Shown one piece after another: positions 11,780-24,560 of a stretch of DNA of 64,000 bases. Origin of the DNA: Notamacropus eugenii (lineage: Eukaryota; Chordata; Mammalia; Diprotodontia; Macropodidae); NCBI RefSeq assembly GCF_028372415.1, contig NC_092872.1, forward strand, positions 90,998,575-91,062,574, written 5' to 3'. How positions within the stretch are numbered: position 1 is the stretch's first letter; each line of letters starts with the position of its first letter. The notes below the pieces were generated by a model that saw only the letters and a list, made by a program, of their open reading frames with translations, was not told where the DNA came from and searched no databases. The translations under genes and the position numbers were made by a program.

Positions 11780-12200
11780 CTGAATTAAGAACCAGATCCA
11801 GCTTTTGCACAGACTGTTGTCTCATGCCTGGAATGCTCTCCCTCCTCACCATCTGTGTTTGTTATTTTAGTCATTTTCAGTTAGGTCCAACTCTTTGTGA
11901 CTCCTTTTGGGCTTTTCTTGACAAAGATACTGGATCAGCTTGCTATTTCCTTCTCCAGCTCATTTTACAGATGAGGAAACTGAGGCAAACAGGGTGAAGT
12001 GACTTGTCCAGGGTCACATAGGAATAAGTGTCTGAGATTTAAACTCAGAGATGAATCTTCTTGACTCCAGACCCAGTGCTGTATTCACTGTACCACCTAG
12101 TTGCCCCATCACCTTCTCTAGCATCCTTTAAGCTTTTACTCATGTTTCTCTTACAGGAAAGCTTTCCTGTTCCTCCTAGTTGTTAATGCTTTCCCCTCCT
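11780..12200 (+). repeat. L2 3' fragment interrupted by a tRNA-SINE
   Basis: The L2 phrase 'catgcctggaatgctctccctcctcacc' at about 11824-11851 is resumed at about 12107 by 'atcaccttctctagcatcctttaagc...aggaaagctttcctgttcctcc'. Between them, 11866-12107 is a minus-strand copy of the marsupial tRNA-SINE, so the SINE landed in an existing L2. Confidence 0.6.
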
Positions 12201-12669
12201 TTCAAATGTTCTTTAATATATGTATCTGTTTATAGCTCTAAAGCTGGAGGAAACCTCAGGGACAATCTGGTCTGATGCTTTTATTTTACAGATGAGGAAA
12301 CTGTAACCTGGGAAGGTTGCTCAAGGACACAGAAGCAGTAAGCAGTAGTAAAAGTTAAGTAGTCCTAAGACTTTACACTGGTTGTTCCCATGCCTGGAAT
12401 ATACTCCTGCCTTATTTCTGTTTCCCAGAATCTTTGATTTCCTTCACAGAAGGAACTCCATGAGTTTTTTCCTGATTTCTACTTCTACTAATGCCTCCCC
12501 ATCCCAAAATCACTTTACACTTATTTTTGTATATATCCATACACATAGATGTCCTCCTCCCCCCAGGAGCAGGATTTGAATGCAAGTTGTGTGAATTCAG
12601 AGCTTGTGCACTTCCATACATCATACTTCCCCTCTTACATGTATCATCCAGTATTATTAAGCCTTAATC

Positions 12670-12880
12670 ACTGAATGAGTGCTGCCTCAGTCAAGCAGAG
12701 ACCTGTTAAAGACCTTCCCCTACTGCATCCTGGGCCCTCTGCAGATATCCTAGAGGGAAAAGTGAGGCTGGTGACTTTGCACAGCCCTCCCTCACTTAAA
12801 TCCAATTCTCTTGCATATAATGGCATCTCCTTCCTGATGTCATAGTCCTCTTTGAGAACAGACACACAACAGCAACAGAC
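12670..12880 (+). repeat. Repeat family Y, short copy
   Basis: It shares 'gaggctggtgactttgcacagccctccctcactt' and 'tgatgtcatagtcctctttgagaaca' with 54120-54530, and in reverse with 45660-46065 and 46250-46480. The family name is not known to me. Confidence 0.55.
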
Positions 12881-15620
12881 AATATTCTCTCAAGTTCCTG
12901 GACAGCAAGCAGTGTTTTATTTTTGTCTTGGAACCCCTAAAACCTAGTACAGTAGCTTGTCTGTATTTCTAACCAGACCTGTGATTGCATCAGAAAAGAA
13001 AATTCTTGAAGAGTGGTTTCTGTTGTCAGGGCTGATGAACATTTTCTTTGCAATTTATAGTCCTGGAGAATTGCCTGAGGCACAAAGAGTATATGTGTGT
13101 GTATTACATATATGTATGTATATGTACATTTTACATATATGTGTATATATTACATAGGTGTATATATGTCTGTGCGTATATATACAAATGACTTATAAAG
13201 GGTCACATAGTCAGTATTGTGTCTGAGCTAAGACTTCAAGTCTTCCAAACTCTCTCTCTCTCTCTCTCCAGTATGCCATGATGTTCTGCACATAGTAGGT
13301 GCTTAATATGTGCTTGTAGAATTGAATTGACATGACATGCCCCCATCTCTGGACCTTTCCATAGCTTCTCCTCCATGCCTGAAGAAAAGCCCTCCCTTCT
13401 CACTTCCACCTCTTAGCATCCCTAGAGTCTTTCAAGGCTCAACCCAATACTACTTCCTGCAAGAGGATTATCCTAATTGGGCTTGTTACCTCACCCCAAT
13501 TACTTTGTACATTATTTACTTATCTGACTTTATGTGGGTCCCCATAACCCCAAAACACAATGTAGCTCCTTGAAGGGAGATACCTTTTCATTTTTGTCTT
13601 TCTGTGTCCCTGCCACATAGCCCAGTGCCTGGTACATAGGAGATGCCAGACCAATGCTTCATAAATGAAACAATGAATCAATGAATATCTTCTTAGCAGT
13701 GGTCTCTGTGAGGTGAGATCTACCACAAAGAAAAGCCATCTGATGGCCAGCCTTCTGGTGTTGACCCTTTTTCAACTTAACTAAGTTGGTCTTCTCAGAA
13801 CAAACACATAGTTTATCACTGGGCCCATACTCCAGAACTTAAACTAAAATGATGAAGCTGGTCAATCTTTCCAGCTTGGGAGAAACTACTAGGGTTTGTG
13901 TTTGACTGAAATAACTCTGAAGAACCTAGGGGCAGCTACCTACACATCATGACACATCGCGTGGGATTTCAGTGGAGGTTATTTTTCTTAGTTCCCTCTG
14001 GCTACCCTTACATTCTCAGAAATGAGTAGATGGAGAGCATGGAGTTAACTTCTGACTGAGACTTGGTTTTTAGATAGCCAAAGAAGAAACTCTCCAGGCC
14101 TATCTTCTTGCTTTTCTCCAATGCCATGGTTCATTCACGGTCAAGACCCTAAGGGCTTTTAATACACTTGGTTAACCAGGCCACAAGCAAGACTGCACAA
14201 TTCCCTTGATCCAGGGCTGTCCTGAATCCAAACCTAGACCTTCAAATTAAGTTTGGGTTTCATTTCCCTTGGGCTTCCCAGTCTGTGCCACAGAGAGAAT
14301 TTTAAAAGATAAGAGAGATCTTTGGTCCTCTCTAGTTCTGAGGCATCTCCACACACAAGGTACAATAGGACAAACCAAGATGCATAAAATGTGGTCTAGA
14401 TCCTTCAGGAACTTTCAGTATAGTTGGAAAGTCAAGACAGAAGTTAAAATAGAAGGCCTAACTATATCTATATGTCATAAAATATAAAGTCTCCTGTTAC
14501 TTGCCCAAGGTTGCAATCACACAGATAAAAACACAATTCAAACCCAGGTCCCCTGAGTTCTTTTTTTTACTGTACCATGCTATCTTTACTGGCATGAACA
14601 AAGTCTCTGCTCTAAAGTGGGCTATCTCCACTAAAAGTCATTTGCCAGTATGGCCTTGGAGCAGTCATTTAACCTCCATGGGTCTTGATTTCCTTATCTC
14701 CTCAATTTTCCTCAATTTCTAAGGAACCTTCCTGTTCTAAGTTGTGGGATCCTGTCATCCTAATGTGGTGTCATGGATTGGGCCACACGGGGAACTGGAA
14801 TAGTCTTCCAAGGTTTTGTGGGGCAAGTGATTCTTGATTTAGACCTTGAAGAATGAATAGAACAGATGAAAGGGGGATAAGGTACTTGGGTAGAGGGGAG
14901 AAGGGGAGAAAAAGGGATTCAGAGGAACATAGAGCCATGAGTGAGAGGCAGTATAGTATGATCAATTAGAAAGATAAGTTCAGATCCAATGTCACATATT
15001 GACTCTGTGGCTCTGGACCAATCATTTATCCTCTTGAGGTCTCAGTTTCCATATCTGTAAAATGGGGGTGGGGAAGGTCTTTTGCAACTTCTATGATCTA
15101 GGTGGAGCTGTAAGGACCACTCATTTTGCAGATAAGGAAACCAAGCCTCAGAGAGGTAAAGTAAAAATTGCCTTCAGTCATACAGACAACAAACACAGTG
15201 AAGTCTGACTTCAAATCTAGTGTTCCTTTCATTATAGCTGGCTGTCCTTGTCAACCTGAGCAGAGATTTGGTTCTGCAAGGGCTATCTTCACTGTGAGGC
15301 CACGTGGATTCTAGTCCCCGTTCACCTCTCTGAGCCTCAGTTTCCTAAACTGTAAAATGAGGGAGTTAGATAAGATGACCTCAAAGGTCCCTAAAGGTTC
15401 TGAAATTGATGATTCAAAGGTCCAGCCTTGCCAGGAAGTCAAAAAAGGACCTTTCTGCTAAAGCTCCCAGATGAATTTCCCCATCTGTCCAATATTCCTA
15501 TCTGCTCATGGGCGGGGTGAGGACGAAGTAGCTGATATTTGCATTGGGTTTTCCCAGAAAAGCCATGGCTGCAGGGAAGTCCCCTTTGTAGAAATCCAAG
15601 ATAGCGTCTCCAGTGCTAGC
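12881..15620. other. Intergenic rich in L2 and MIR copies
   Basis: 13090-13180 is a TA/TG-rich simple sequence. 13260-13680 is an L2 3' end in plus orientation ('ctggacctttccatagcttctcctccatgcctgaagaaaagccctccc' to 'cacatagcccagtgcctggtacataggagatgcca'). MIR-like pieces lie near 14490-14760, 14940-15120, 15120-15240 and 15270-15420. No gene is visible. Confidence 0.45.
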
Positions 15621-15621
15621 T

Positions 15622-15625
<4 letters not shown>

Positions 15626-15714
<89 letters not shown>

Positions 15715-15827
15715 GGTGTGTGTGTGTGTGTGTGTATGGGTGCGTGTGTGTGCGTGTGTATGGGGGTGTGTGTGTGTGTATGTGTGTGTATGGGTGTGTG
15801 TGTGTGTCTGTGTGTGTGTGTGTGTGT
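15626..15827. repeat. (TG)n microsatellite with TATGGG interruptions
   Basis: About 200 bp of TG dinucleotide, nearly pure for the first 85 bp and then broken at semi-regular intervals by TATGGG or TGCG units. Long open frames of repeated CV or HT residues on both strands come only from this tract. Confidence 0.95.
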
Positions 15828-15879
15828 TTCTCTCCTTCTTTGGGGGGCTTTGCAAAGAAGGTCCTTTTTTTGAAAGCGA

Positions 15880-16600
15880 GGCAACCCGGGGAAAAGAAGG
15901 TACTTTTTTACTTTTTGCGAGAGACCGGAGAGAGGCTGAGCTCAATGGATTCAGCCTGTAGTCTGAGGGGACTGTTTAGTGAATGAAGGAATGAGTAAGA
16001 CTGAGGACCGAAAAAGGATGTCACCAGGGAATGGAGGGAAGGAGAAAGGGGAGGAGAGAGGAAGGGGGTGAGGGCGGGAAGTGGGGGGGAAGGGGGAGGG
16101 AGGAGGCTCGGTCTCTGCGCACCATCCATTGAGCCCCGTGCTCTGGAGCAGAGTGAGTGACACCAGGCTGAAAAGGATCCTGAGGAGGCTGCTAAAATGT
16201 TCAATAGAGGACTGAGTGCCAGCGGGTGAGTGGTATTGATGGCCAGATCCGGTCAGCGGGCGGCCCCAGGGTATGCTTTTTGCCTGGCTGCTGAAAGAGC
16301 TGGGGCTCCTGACGGCTGCTCCATCTTCACTTCTTGTAAATGACTCCAATCATAACGGGGTTAGCGTGACTGAGGCGTCGCTGCCGGCCAGCCCTGCATT
16401 TGTCACTCCTTGCCTGTGGCCCCCGGGACCATTACCCCTCCCCTCTGTTAATGGGGAGCCTGTCACAGACTAGATTTTAATGACATTCATTAGGTGTGCC
16501 TCATTTACATACAGGTCTGTATCTGGCCCTGGGAACAACCCTATTAGGCAGATTAAGTTTTCTATCTCTCCAAGGCTGGAGGCTTTATGGTGGAAATTCA
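15880..16600. promoter_or_regulatory. Non-repetitive GC-rich block, candidate conserved element
   Basis: Unlike its surroundings, this stretch contains no repeat I recognise and has above-average GC with several CpGs. Its 3' half has homeodomain-like cores (TTTTAATGACATTCATTAGG, 16475-16494) and a CAATCATAA string near 16349. It lies between two dinucleotide tracts, about 5 kb beyond the SOCS1 poly(A) site. Function is inferred only from composition. Confidence 0.25.
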
Positions 16601-16634
16601 TTCAGCTGGCCCCAGAGCTCCTCATCCTCCATCC

Positions 16635-16636
<2 letters not shown>

Positions 16637-16698
<62 letters not shown>
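16637..16698. repeat. (CA)n microsatellite
   Basis: About 31 uninterrupted CA units. Confidence 0.95.
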
Positions 16699-16700
<2 letters not shown>

Positions 16701-16739
16701 ATCATCGTCACCATCATTTGATGTCCTGATGTAGTAAAA

Positions 16740-19700
16740 AAAAGAACCCTTCATCTAAAGTCAAAGGAACTAGGCTGGAGTTCTGGCGCTTCCACTTACT
16801 AAAACTAATTTGGGGCAAATCACTTCACCTCTGGGCCTCAGTCTCCTCATTTGTATAAAATGAAGAGGTTGAACTAAATGATCCCTAAGGTCCCTTCCAG
16901 CTAAAAAAAACCCACTGATCCTATGATTTCTAAGGTCCCTTCTATCTCTGAATATGTAATAACAAAGAGACTGTATTACAGTACTTTAAAGTTTAGAAAA
17001 GCAGTGGCTCTGAAAAGAAATGAGAAAATTCACCTCCTTCCCTTCTTTGTAGAGTGGGTAGGTGGGGAAGACTATGGGCATGTATGAGTATATACACTTT
17101 TAGACTTGGTTGATACTTTGGTCAGTTTGCTGGACTGCTTTTTTCCCTTCTCTTTTGTGTTCCATAGGCTGGTTTTTCTGGATGGGAAGGGAAAGAATAT
17201 ACTATGGGGGGGGGGGTGGGGGGGTGGAAGAGAAGGTAAAGTAAAATCAAGAGAGTAATTTTAAAAAATAAATAAAGCCTATCAAGTACAATGATCTTCT
17301 GAAGCTGAATTGTTCTTCTAGTTTTCAGATGAAGAAATGGTCATCCAACCAGTCAGTATTAGAGCTGGGATTTGAAACCAAGACTCCTGACTCCAGGTCC
17401 ACTGTTACTTCTTTAAATCTCAGCTAAAGTCCTACCTGCCATTTTGGATATATCTTGTGCATGTTATTTGCATGTTGGCTCACCCATTAGACTCTTTGAG
17501 AAGGGGGACTGAGTTTTTTTGTTTTTGTTTTTTGACTGTTCTTTAAGTGCCCAGCATTTTAGTATAGTGACTGGAAGGTAGCAGACACTTAACAAAAGTT
17601 AGTTGACTGACTGATGATGGTACCACATACTTCTTATGCCTGCATATGAGCTAACACGTTTAATAAACACATACACAAGCAAAAAAGTGTTCTCTCTTCT
17701 CCTGCTTGCAACATTTAGGACTTAAGTGGCAAATGGATGTTCCTCAGTGTCTGTTCTATGTGGTACAGAGGAAGGTCCTGGCTCTTGGACTCAGAGGGCC
17801 TGAGTTCAGGTGCCTAGTCTGCGACTTCCTATCTGTGATCTTGAACAAGTCAATTCTTTCCTGAGCCTCTGGATTCCTTCTCTGAAAATGAGGAGATTGG
17901 ACTAGATAACCCTGTAAGGTCCTTGCCAAATCTAAGTCAATGACTCCGATTGTTGACATCTGGGATTGTGTCCTATCCACCAAAACTAATTTTAAAAAAT
18001 GAGAAACCAGCTGGTCCCAGTCTGCTGCAGTTAGCCAAAAGAGCACCCTGGTACAGGCTTGCCACCTCAGAAGCTCATCTCCCAAGGAAGCCTCTTTGAT
18101 GGCTACATGAGAAAGGGCAAAGCACAGAGGGAAAAGAAAAACTCCAGGGACCAGAAAGGCTCCCTGACTGTTACTTACAGAAAGAGGAAAGGGGGGCTGG
18201 AACTTTGAGTCTAGGTCCTGTCTAAATGGATTAATGGAAAAGCTAATTGTCGTTCCTTCATTAATCTTGTTAGCCTAAGAGTGTCAGATAGGGCTTATAA
18301 TGATCTCCTCTGACTGATTGCCCTCCCTACCATGGAAACCCCCAAATTCAGGTCATTTATCAAAAAGGAGGAGGGCCTCAGGGGATGAAGCCAGGTGCTG
18401 GTGTTTCTTTGAAGCATGTTTCAAGCTGCTTGGTTGGCTAAGCTGGGAGCTGAGTAGAATTCAGTAGAGTAGGTTATAGGGGACGGAGACTCCTTGTGCT
18501 GAGGCAGTAAGGGAAGAAGATGCTAGCTCTGAAAGTGTAAGCCTGGGATCATTCCAAGGCTTTGGTTGGAGTCTTCCTAGAGTTCAAATCTAACACCATT
18601 CCCCCTGCCTCCCAACTCTCCCCAAGTCTATTGCAAGATAACCTGCTGCCATTTTAAGGTACGAATCTTTGGTTCTTTGCCAATTAAAAAAGAAAAAGAC
18701 TCAGAGTGTATGAAGTACCACAACTTTAGAGAACCTATATATCACATCCCTGAGAGGACCCAGTTTAACTGTAAAGTGCTACATAAATATAGGTTTGTTA
18801 TTATGTACAAGGTCCAACACCTCTGTGAAGAATTCTACTTTAAGTATCCTCTCCTCAAATTTTCCTGCAGTACTTTGGGTGGTTCAGAGTTGTCCTTGTA
18901 TTACATTGAGCCATTTACAAAGTCATGTGTTCCCTTATAGACCATAAATTCCTTAAAAGCAAGGTCTAGGTTCTGGCAGGGAAAAGTTAGTGCAATCTCC
19001 TTCTAGTGACTAGGACTCAAAAAAAAAAGGATCCCATCCTAGCTTCACTTGACACTGGGAACAAAATAGAGGAAGAATGCCTGATGCTAATGGGATTCCC
19101 TTGTCTCTGCAGCCTATGTTTCTGAATAGCTCTGAACAAGGAGAAAGAGGTAGAAATAGTACTGGTGATGTATGAGAGGCTTAGGATCCAACGAGCATAG
19201 CAGCAGTAGGGGATTTAGGATTCAGTGACTACAGAGTTAGTGACTGGGATTGAGTAAGTGTTCATGTACCTAGGTTAAGATTTAGGAAAGTACCTTAGAT
19301 TGGATTACATCCAGTCCAATTTCCTCATTCTGTAGAGGAGGAAACTGAGGAACCATAAAGGTGACTTGCCCAAGAAGTTGGGTTTCAAATAGTTCCAAAG
19401 CTGGCACTTTCCACTATACCATTTTCCAAGATGTCCCAAAGATTTAGTCTCTGATGAAAAAAAGGGCTAACAAGACAGACAAAGAAAAACCCTTCTCCTC
19501 CTTTGCCAGGCCCCCTACCGCTTAAGTTTAGCTTCAGTTCAGCTTTTCTCACCTTAACCATATTACAACCTACAATTCCCATTACCTGCCCCTCATACAC
19601 ACTAGATCTCATCTCACTTTTTATTCCTGTAAATTGACGTCAGCCCTGCTGAATCATGAAGCTGAGGTTTTTAAGCAAAAAAAAAAAAAATCTGTTAGGG

Positions 19701-21258
19701 CAGAGAAGCCACATGGGCCCCTTGCCTCTTCCTCCTCTTCAATGATGGTATTTTTAATGGTGTGCACAAGATTTCAGTTTTGGCAGCACATTAAAGAAAA
19801 CAGCTGGTCACATGTTGACTTTTTGCTGGGACTTTTTTTATACACATACACAGCAATTTCTAAATATTCAGTCTATAAAATAATGCCCTTAAAGTTATTT
19901 TCCTTACCCTTAAAAATCCCAATCCCCCCTTCCAAAATGGGCACTATCTATAAAATTAGATCCCTGTGCATGGCCCTCACTCTGGTCCCTTTCAGGACAC
20001 CTTTAGGTTCATCCCTAGGCTTCTCACATCAGGATTAGGAAGGGATAATGAGCTCACACAAGAAAGTGCTCCCCTCCCCAGGAGCACCCCCTCCTTCTTT
20101 TCCCACAGGACAATATCCCTGGGACATTAGGGAGAGAATTGGAAACAAACAAAATAGCTCAGGTTCCCAAGAGAAGCCCTTTAGACAAGATGTCAGCTCT
20201 TTCTCTACCACTCCCCACTTACTAAAATGGGTCAACTTGAGAAAGCTTTAAGAGATCTAAATCTCCTCTGGCCACTTTTAACCTTTGAGCCTGGAACCTA
20301 TTTAATCCAAAAGCATGCCACAGTGACTCTTGTTTTTCCGCCCGAAAGTTAATTTCATGGAGCACTTTACAGTTTGAAAGGTATTACTAAATATTAGGAC
20401 ACTACATTATAAACATGTCGAAGGCTCCAGAGGGTCATTTTAACTTTCAAAAATGAAGTGAAATGCAGCATAAAGCCTGCTTAACCCCAAACCCTACAAT
20501 GACTCAATTAACAGCTCTCTGTAGTGCCGAGCTTGCTGGTTCCCAGCACCAGCCATTCATCAAATTCTGATTTCCTGGATCACTGCAGCCTCCCATCACC
20601 TAGACCTCAGACATCTACAGGCTCTCTCCAATTGTTCCCTACCAGAAGCTGCTGTTGGTAGAGGCAGGAGGTATGGAGTGGCCATTTCCAAACCTCAGTC
20701 CATTCCTTTGGCTCCTCTGTCATGGTTTAAAAAGTTGCTCTGAACAAAAATATTAAGAGTCCATACGGAGGAACAGAAGCTAGACTATGGCCTTGTCCCC
20801 ATCCCAGAACCAGGTAAAAATCACTCTATTCTTACCCAAAGCTTAAACACAGCATGGGATCTTTTGAACCAGACAGTATGATTTTTTCACCTGACAGTTG
20901 AGGTGGTTTATAGAATTGGTAAGGACTTACCCTAGTTAATTTAACCATTTAAGTTAGCTGTCAAAATCTAGTAGCTTCAGGGTATGTACTTCTATTCAGA
21001 GAAGGCAGTAAACCCAATGAGACCAGGTCCAAGGATTCTGATTAGAATCCATAGAATCCTTCCCTTTGTTCTTCTCAAAGGTTTTAAGGTCTTTAGGACA
21101 TTTGGGGAAACAACCTCCAAAGACAAATGACCATTACTAGTGTTTGTCCTAGCACCATTCCCTTCCCAGAAACACCCTCAGGCTGACTTAAAGCTCTCTG
21201 AAGGCAGACCAACCTCAAGGTAATGAACACATCAGAAATGCTTCTCTCTTTTGTTTAA
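16740..21258. other. Intergenic, 3' of SOCS1: MIR/L2 pieces and unique sequence
   Basis: MIR-like copies occur near 16770-16930, 17290-17400, 17755-17950 and 19290-19440, an L2 end near 17400-17620, and a poly-G/T patch near 17205-17225. 18195-18330 and 20300-20600 look non-repetitive and could be conserved non-coding sequence. No coding region is supported. Confidence 0.4.
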
Positions 21259-21278
21259 AAAAAACTTTTATAATAAAG

Positions 21279-21284
21279 TTTATT
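21279..21284 (-). terminator. SOCS1: SOCS1 poly(A) signal
   Basis: AATAAA on the minus strand about 440 nt after the SOCS1 stop, within the AT-rich run TGTAATAAACTTTATTATAA. The implied 3' UTR of roughly 450 nt is close to the usual length for SOCS1. Confidence 0.7.
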
Positions 21285-21720
21285 ACATTATTTTCTTTTA
21301 AAAATATAAAATAATAAGTTTCTGCATAGCAGAAAAATTAAGCCAGAGACCCCTGGTTTGTGCAAAGATAGTTGATGTTTGTAAACATGAGGAGGGAAGG
21401 GAGGTAAGTGTACAGGTCCCTGTCCCAAATACATTAAAATAATAGAAAAAAATAAATGGGCCTCAATTTCCCCTGAGGCAGGAGGGTAGAAGCACTCAGG
21501 GAGAGGAGCAACTCCATCCGAGGACTTTCCTTCCTGGGGAGGGGGCTTTGCTTTCTCCCTTTTTTATGGCTCTTCAGCCATACCCACCAAACCACGAAAA
21601 AAATCAACCTCAGCTCCCTCTTCCTGCCATTCCCCCTACCCAAAAGAAAAACAAAACCGATCCCTCCCTCAAAAAAAAAAAAAACCATAGTTAATGCTGC
21701 CACCACATTCTTCCATCTTT

Positions 21721-22395
21721 TCATATCTGGAAAGGAAAAGACTTCAGGTAGTCCTTAAGGACAGGATTTAGCGGGATGTTGCCCAAATTGTCCCTTCCAA
21801 AGGTGGCCACGATGCTCTTTCGACACAGCTCCTGAAGGGGTCGCACCCTTAGTTGTCGAAGGGGGGTCACCAACATTTTTCGGGGAGAGTTCAGGTAATG
21901 TTCCAGCAGCTTGAAGAGGCAGTCGAAGGTCTCCCGGCTGCCATCCAGGTTGAATCGACCAGCCTGGAAGTTGACCCGGATGCTGGTGGGCCCTGAAGCC
22001 ATCTTAACACTGATGGCAAAAAAACAGTTTTTCTGCCGGCTGTCCCGGACCAGAAAGGTCCCCACCGGCTCACCCTTGAGTTTCTCGTGGGCCACGTTCA
22101 CACTCAGAGGCCCCCAGTAAAAGCCACAGGCATCCAGCAGGGCGCTGGCTCGGGTGATGCTGAAGTAGTCCGCCTGGGAGCGGAAGGTTCGGAAGTGAGT
22201 GTCCCCCTGTCCCTGGGTCGCCGCCGCCAGGGCCACCGCACCATGGTGAGGGGCCAGGCCGTGTTGGGGTCTGGACTGCGGGCTGGGATGTTCCCGGTTG
22301 GCCCGGTGGGATGGAGGAGGAGGAGGAGGGTCGAGTCTTCTTCTTGTATCTGCTGTAACTGCATTGTCGGCTGCCACCTTACTGTGTGCTACCAT
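21721..22395 (-). CDS. SOCS1: Suppressor of cytokine signalling 1
   Basis: SOCS1 is a cytosolic feedback inhibitor: its kinase inhibitory region blocks JAK1, JAK2 and TYK2, and its SOCS box recruits elongin B/C and cullin 5. The 224-aa product (human is 211) starts [13 protein letters not shown], matching the human start; upstream in-frame sequence is 5' UTR. A Pro-rich low-complexity stretch at 23-28 and a variable region to residue 64 account for the extra length. The KIR/ESS is at about 65-80 ([16 protein letters not shown]). The SH2 domain spans about 91-178, with the phosphotyrosine Arg in GTFLVRDSR (Arg117). The SOCS box covers 180-224, with BC box [10 protein letters not shown] and Cul5 box [11 protein letters not shown], ending SFPFQI. 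The coding region is one uninterrupted exon, as in other vertebrates. One oddity is that the basic pair after DY in the human KIR (DYRRI) is FS here. Confidence 0.97.
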   Translation of the reverse strand: MVAHSKVAADNAVTADTRRRLDPPPPPPSHRANREHPSPQSRPQHGLAPHHGAVALAAATQGQGDTHFRTFRSQADYFSITRASALLDACGFYWGPLSVNVAHEKLKGEPVGTFLVRDSRQKNCFFAISVKMASGPTSIRVNFQAGRFNLDGSRETFDCLFKLLEHYLNSPRKMLVTPLRQLRVRPLQELCRKSIVATFGRDNLGNIPLNPVLKDYLKSFPFQI

Positions 22396-22429
22396 TCTAC
22401 AGACTGGGCCAGCCTGTGGGGTCGCCCAT
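22389..22429 (-). promoter_or_regulatory. SOCS1: Upstream ORFs at the SOCS1 start
   Basis: A complete ten-codon uORF ([10 protein letters not shown], 22397-22429) ends with TAG just one base before the SOCS1 ATG. A second uORF starts in exon 1 (ATG at 23767-23769). If exons 1 and 2 join as proposed, it reads through to a stop at 22389-22391 and overlaps the SOCS1 start codon in another frame. Upstream AUGs that repress translation are known for mammalian SOCS1, so the arrangement looks conserved. Confidence 0.6.
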
Positions 22430-22473
22430 AGCGTCCGGCGGCGGGCTCGGGCTCCACTCCAGCAGCAGCTACT

Positions 22474-23692
<1,219 letters not shown>

Positions 23693-23818
23693 CTGGTTCC
23701 CAGGCGGGTGGGCGCGGCTCGGCGCCGCGGGCGGGGCGGCGGGGGAGCTCCGGGGCCGCTCAGGCGCATAGTCCGGGGCTGGGAGCCAGTGCAGCTGCTG
23801 TAGCCGCAGCTCCGTCTG
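23693..23818 (-). other. SOCS1: SOCS1 non-coding exon 1 (approximate 5' end)
   Basis: The donor is clear (CCAG|GTGAGC). The 5' end is estimated from an AT-rich TTTAAATAG box at 23844-23852 placed about 30 nt upstream, in otherwise very GC-rich sequence. The exon contains the uORF start ATG at 23767-23769. Confidence 0.5.
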
Positions 23819-23943
23819 CTCCGCGCACAGCGCAGGGCGCAATCTATTTAAATCTCCGAGGTTCGGTGGCCGAGACTAGGGTGGGTGAGGGCCGGCGGGA
23901 GGGGCTGGGAGGGAGGCGGGGTCCAGAGCTCCGCCCCTTGGGC

Positions 23944-23953
23944 TTTCGGTTTC
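23944..23953 (-). promoter_or_regulatory. SOCS1: IRF element upstream of SOCS1
   Basis: GAAACCGAAA on the minus strand is a perfect GAAANNGAAA core, about 125 bp upstream of the inferred start site. SOCS1 induction by interferon through IRF1 at GAAA repeats in its proximal promoter is established in mouse and human. Confidence 0.55.
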
Positions 23954-24295
23954 TATTCTGGAGGTAAGGAAGCTACGCCCAGCTCCCGCCCAGCTCGGGC
24001 CCCCTCTGCGCCGGCTCACCTCCAGCTCCAGCCTTCTCCCCATGGTTTAACCCTGGCTCTATTTGCCGGACATCCTTAACGCCCGCCCTGACTGTCTTCA
24101 TCCCAGCCCCACCCCCTTCTTGACCTCTCCAACCCACCCGTTCCCCCTCTCCCTAAAGCCCAGACCCCTCTCACTCCAGCTAGCGCCCCGCACGACCGCT
24201 GCGCGCCTTTCACCCCCGGAATCCGGCTGCCTCGGCCCAGTTCCTCCTGCTGGTAGTGTTTGCTTCCCAGGAAGCTGATGCCTTTAACCACAGAG

Positions 24296-24357
24296 TTCAG
24301 AGGAATTCCTCTGGGGGAGAGCCTTAACCAAACAACCCATCTGTTAGTTCCTCGGAA
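24296..24357. promoter_or_regulatory. SOCS1: Pair of STAT6-type TTCN4GAA sites
   Basis: TTCAGAGGAA (24296-24305) and TTCCTCGGAA (24348-24357) both fit TTC-N4-GAA, the spacing preferred by STAT6. They lie 42 bp apart, about 480-540 bp upstream of the inferred SOCS1 start. Clustered STAT6 sites are described in the human SOCS1 promoter. Confidence 0.4.
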
Positions 24358-24560
24358 AATGGGTGTGGCGAGGGGTGGGGGCCGGGCTTGGCTAGATCTC
24401 CGGAGCCGACTCTCCTAGTCCTTACCCGCCCGGCTCCAGCTCCACACCCAGCTTCAGCCCGGGACAGCCGAAGGCTCCATGAACCCCGGCTCGGGACCCC
24501 AGCGGATGCTATTGTTAGACCGCGGGGGAATCTTTCTGCAGCGGAGCTTCCCGGGAGCTG

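Noticed and set aside
15498-15986. Several frames of repeated HT, CV or VC residues
   Set aside because: Translation of the (TG)n microsatellite.
1-21250. Possible CLEC16A exons 3' of SOCS1
   Set aside because: No CLEC16A-like coding blocks were recognised; in human the gap to SOCS1 exceeds this distance.
22087-22431. Plus-strand 114-codon frame antisense to SOCS1
   Set aside because: Shadow of the GC-rich SOCS1 exon; the product resembles nothing known.
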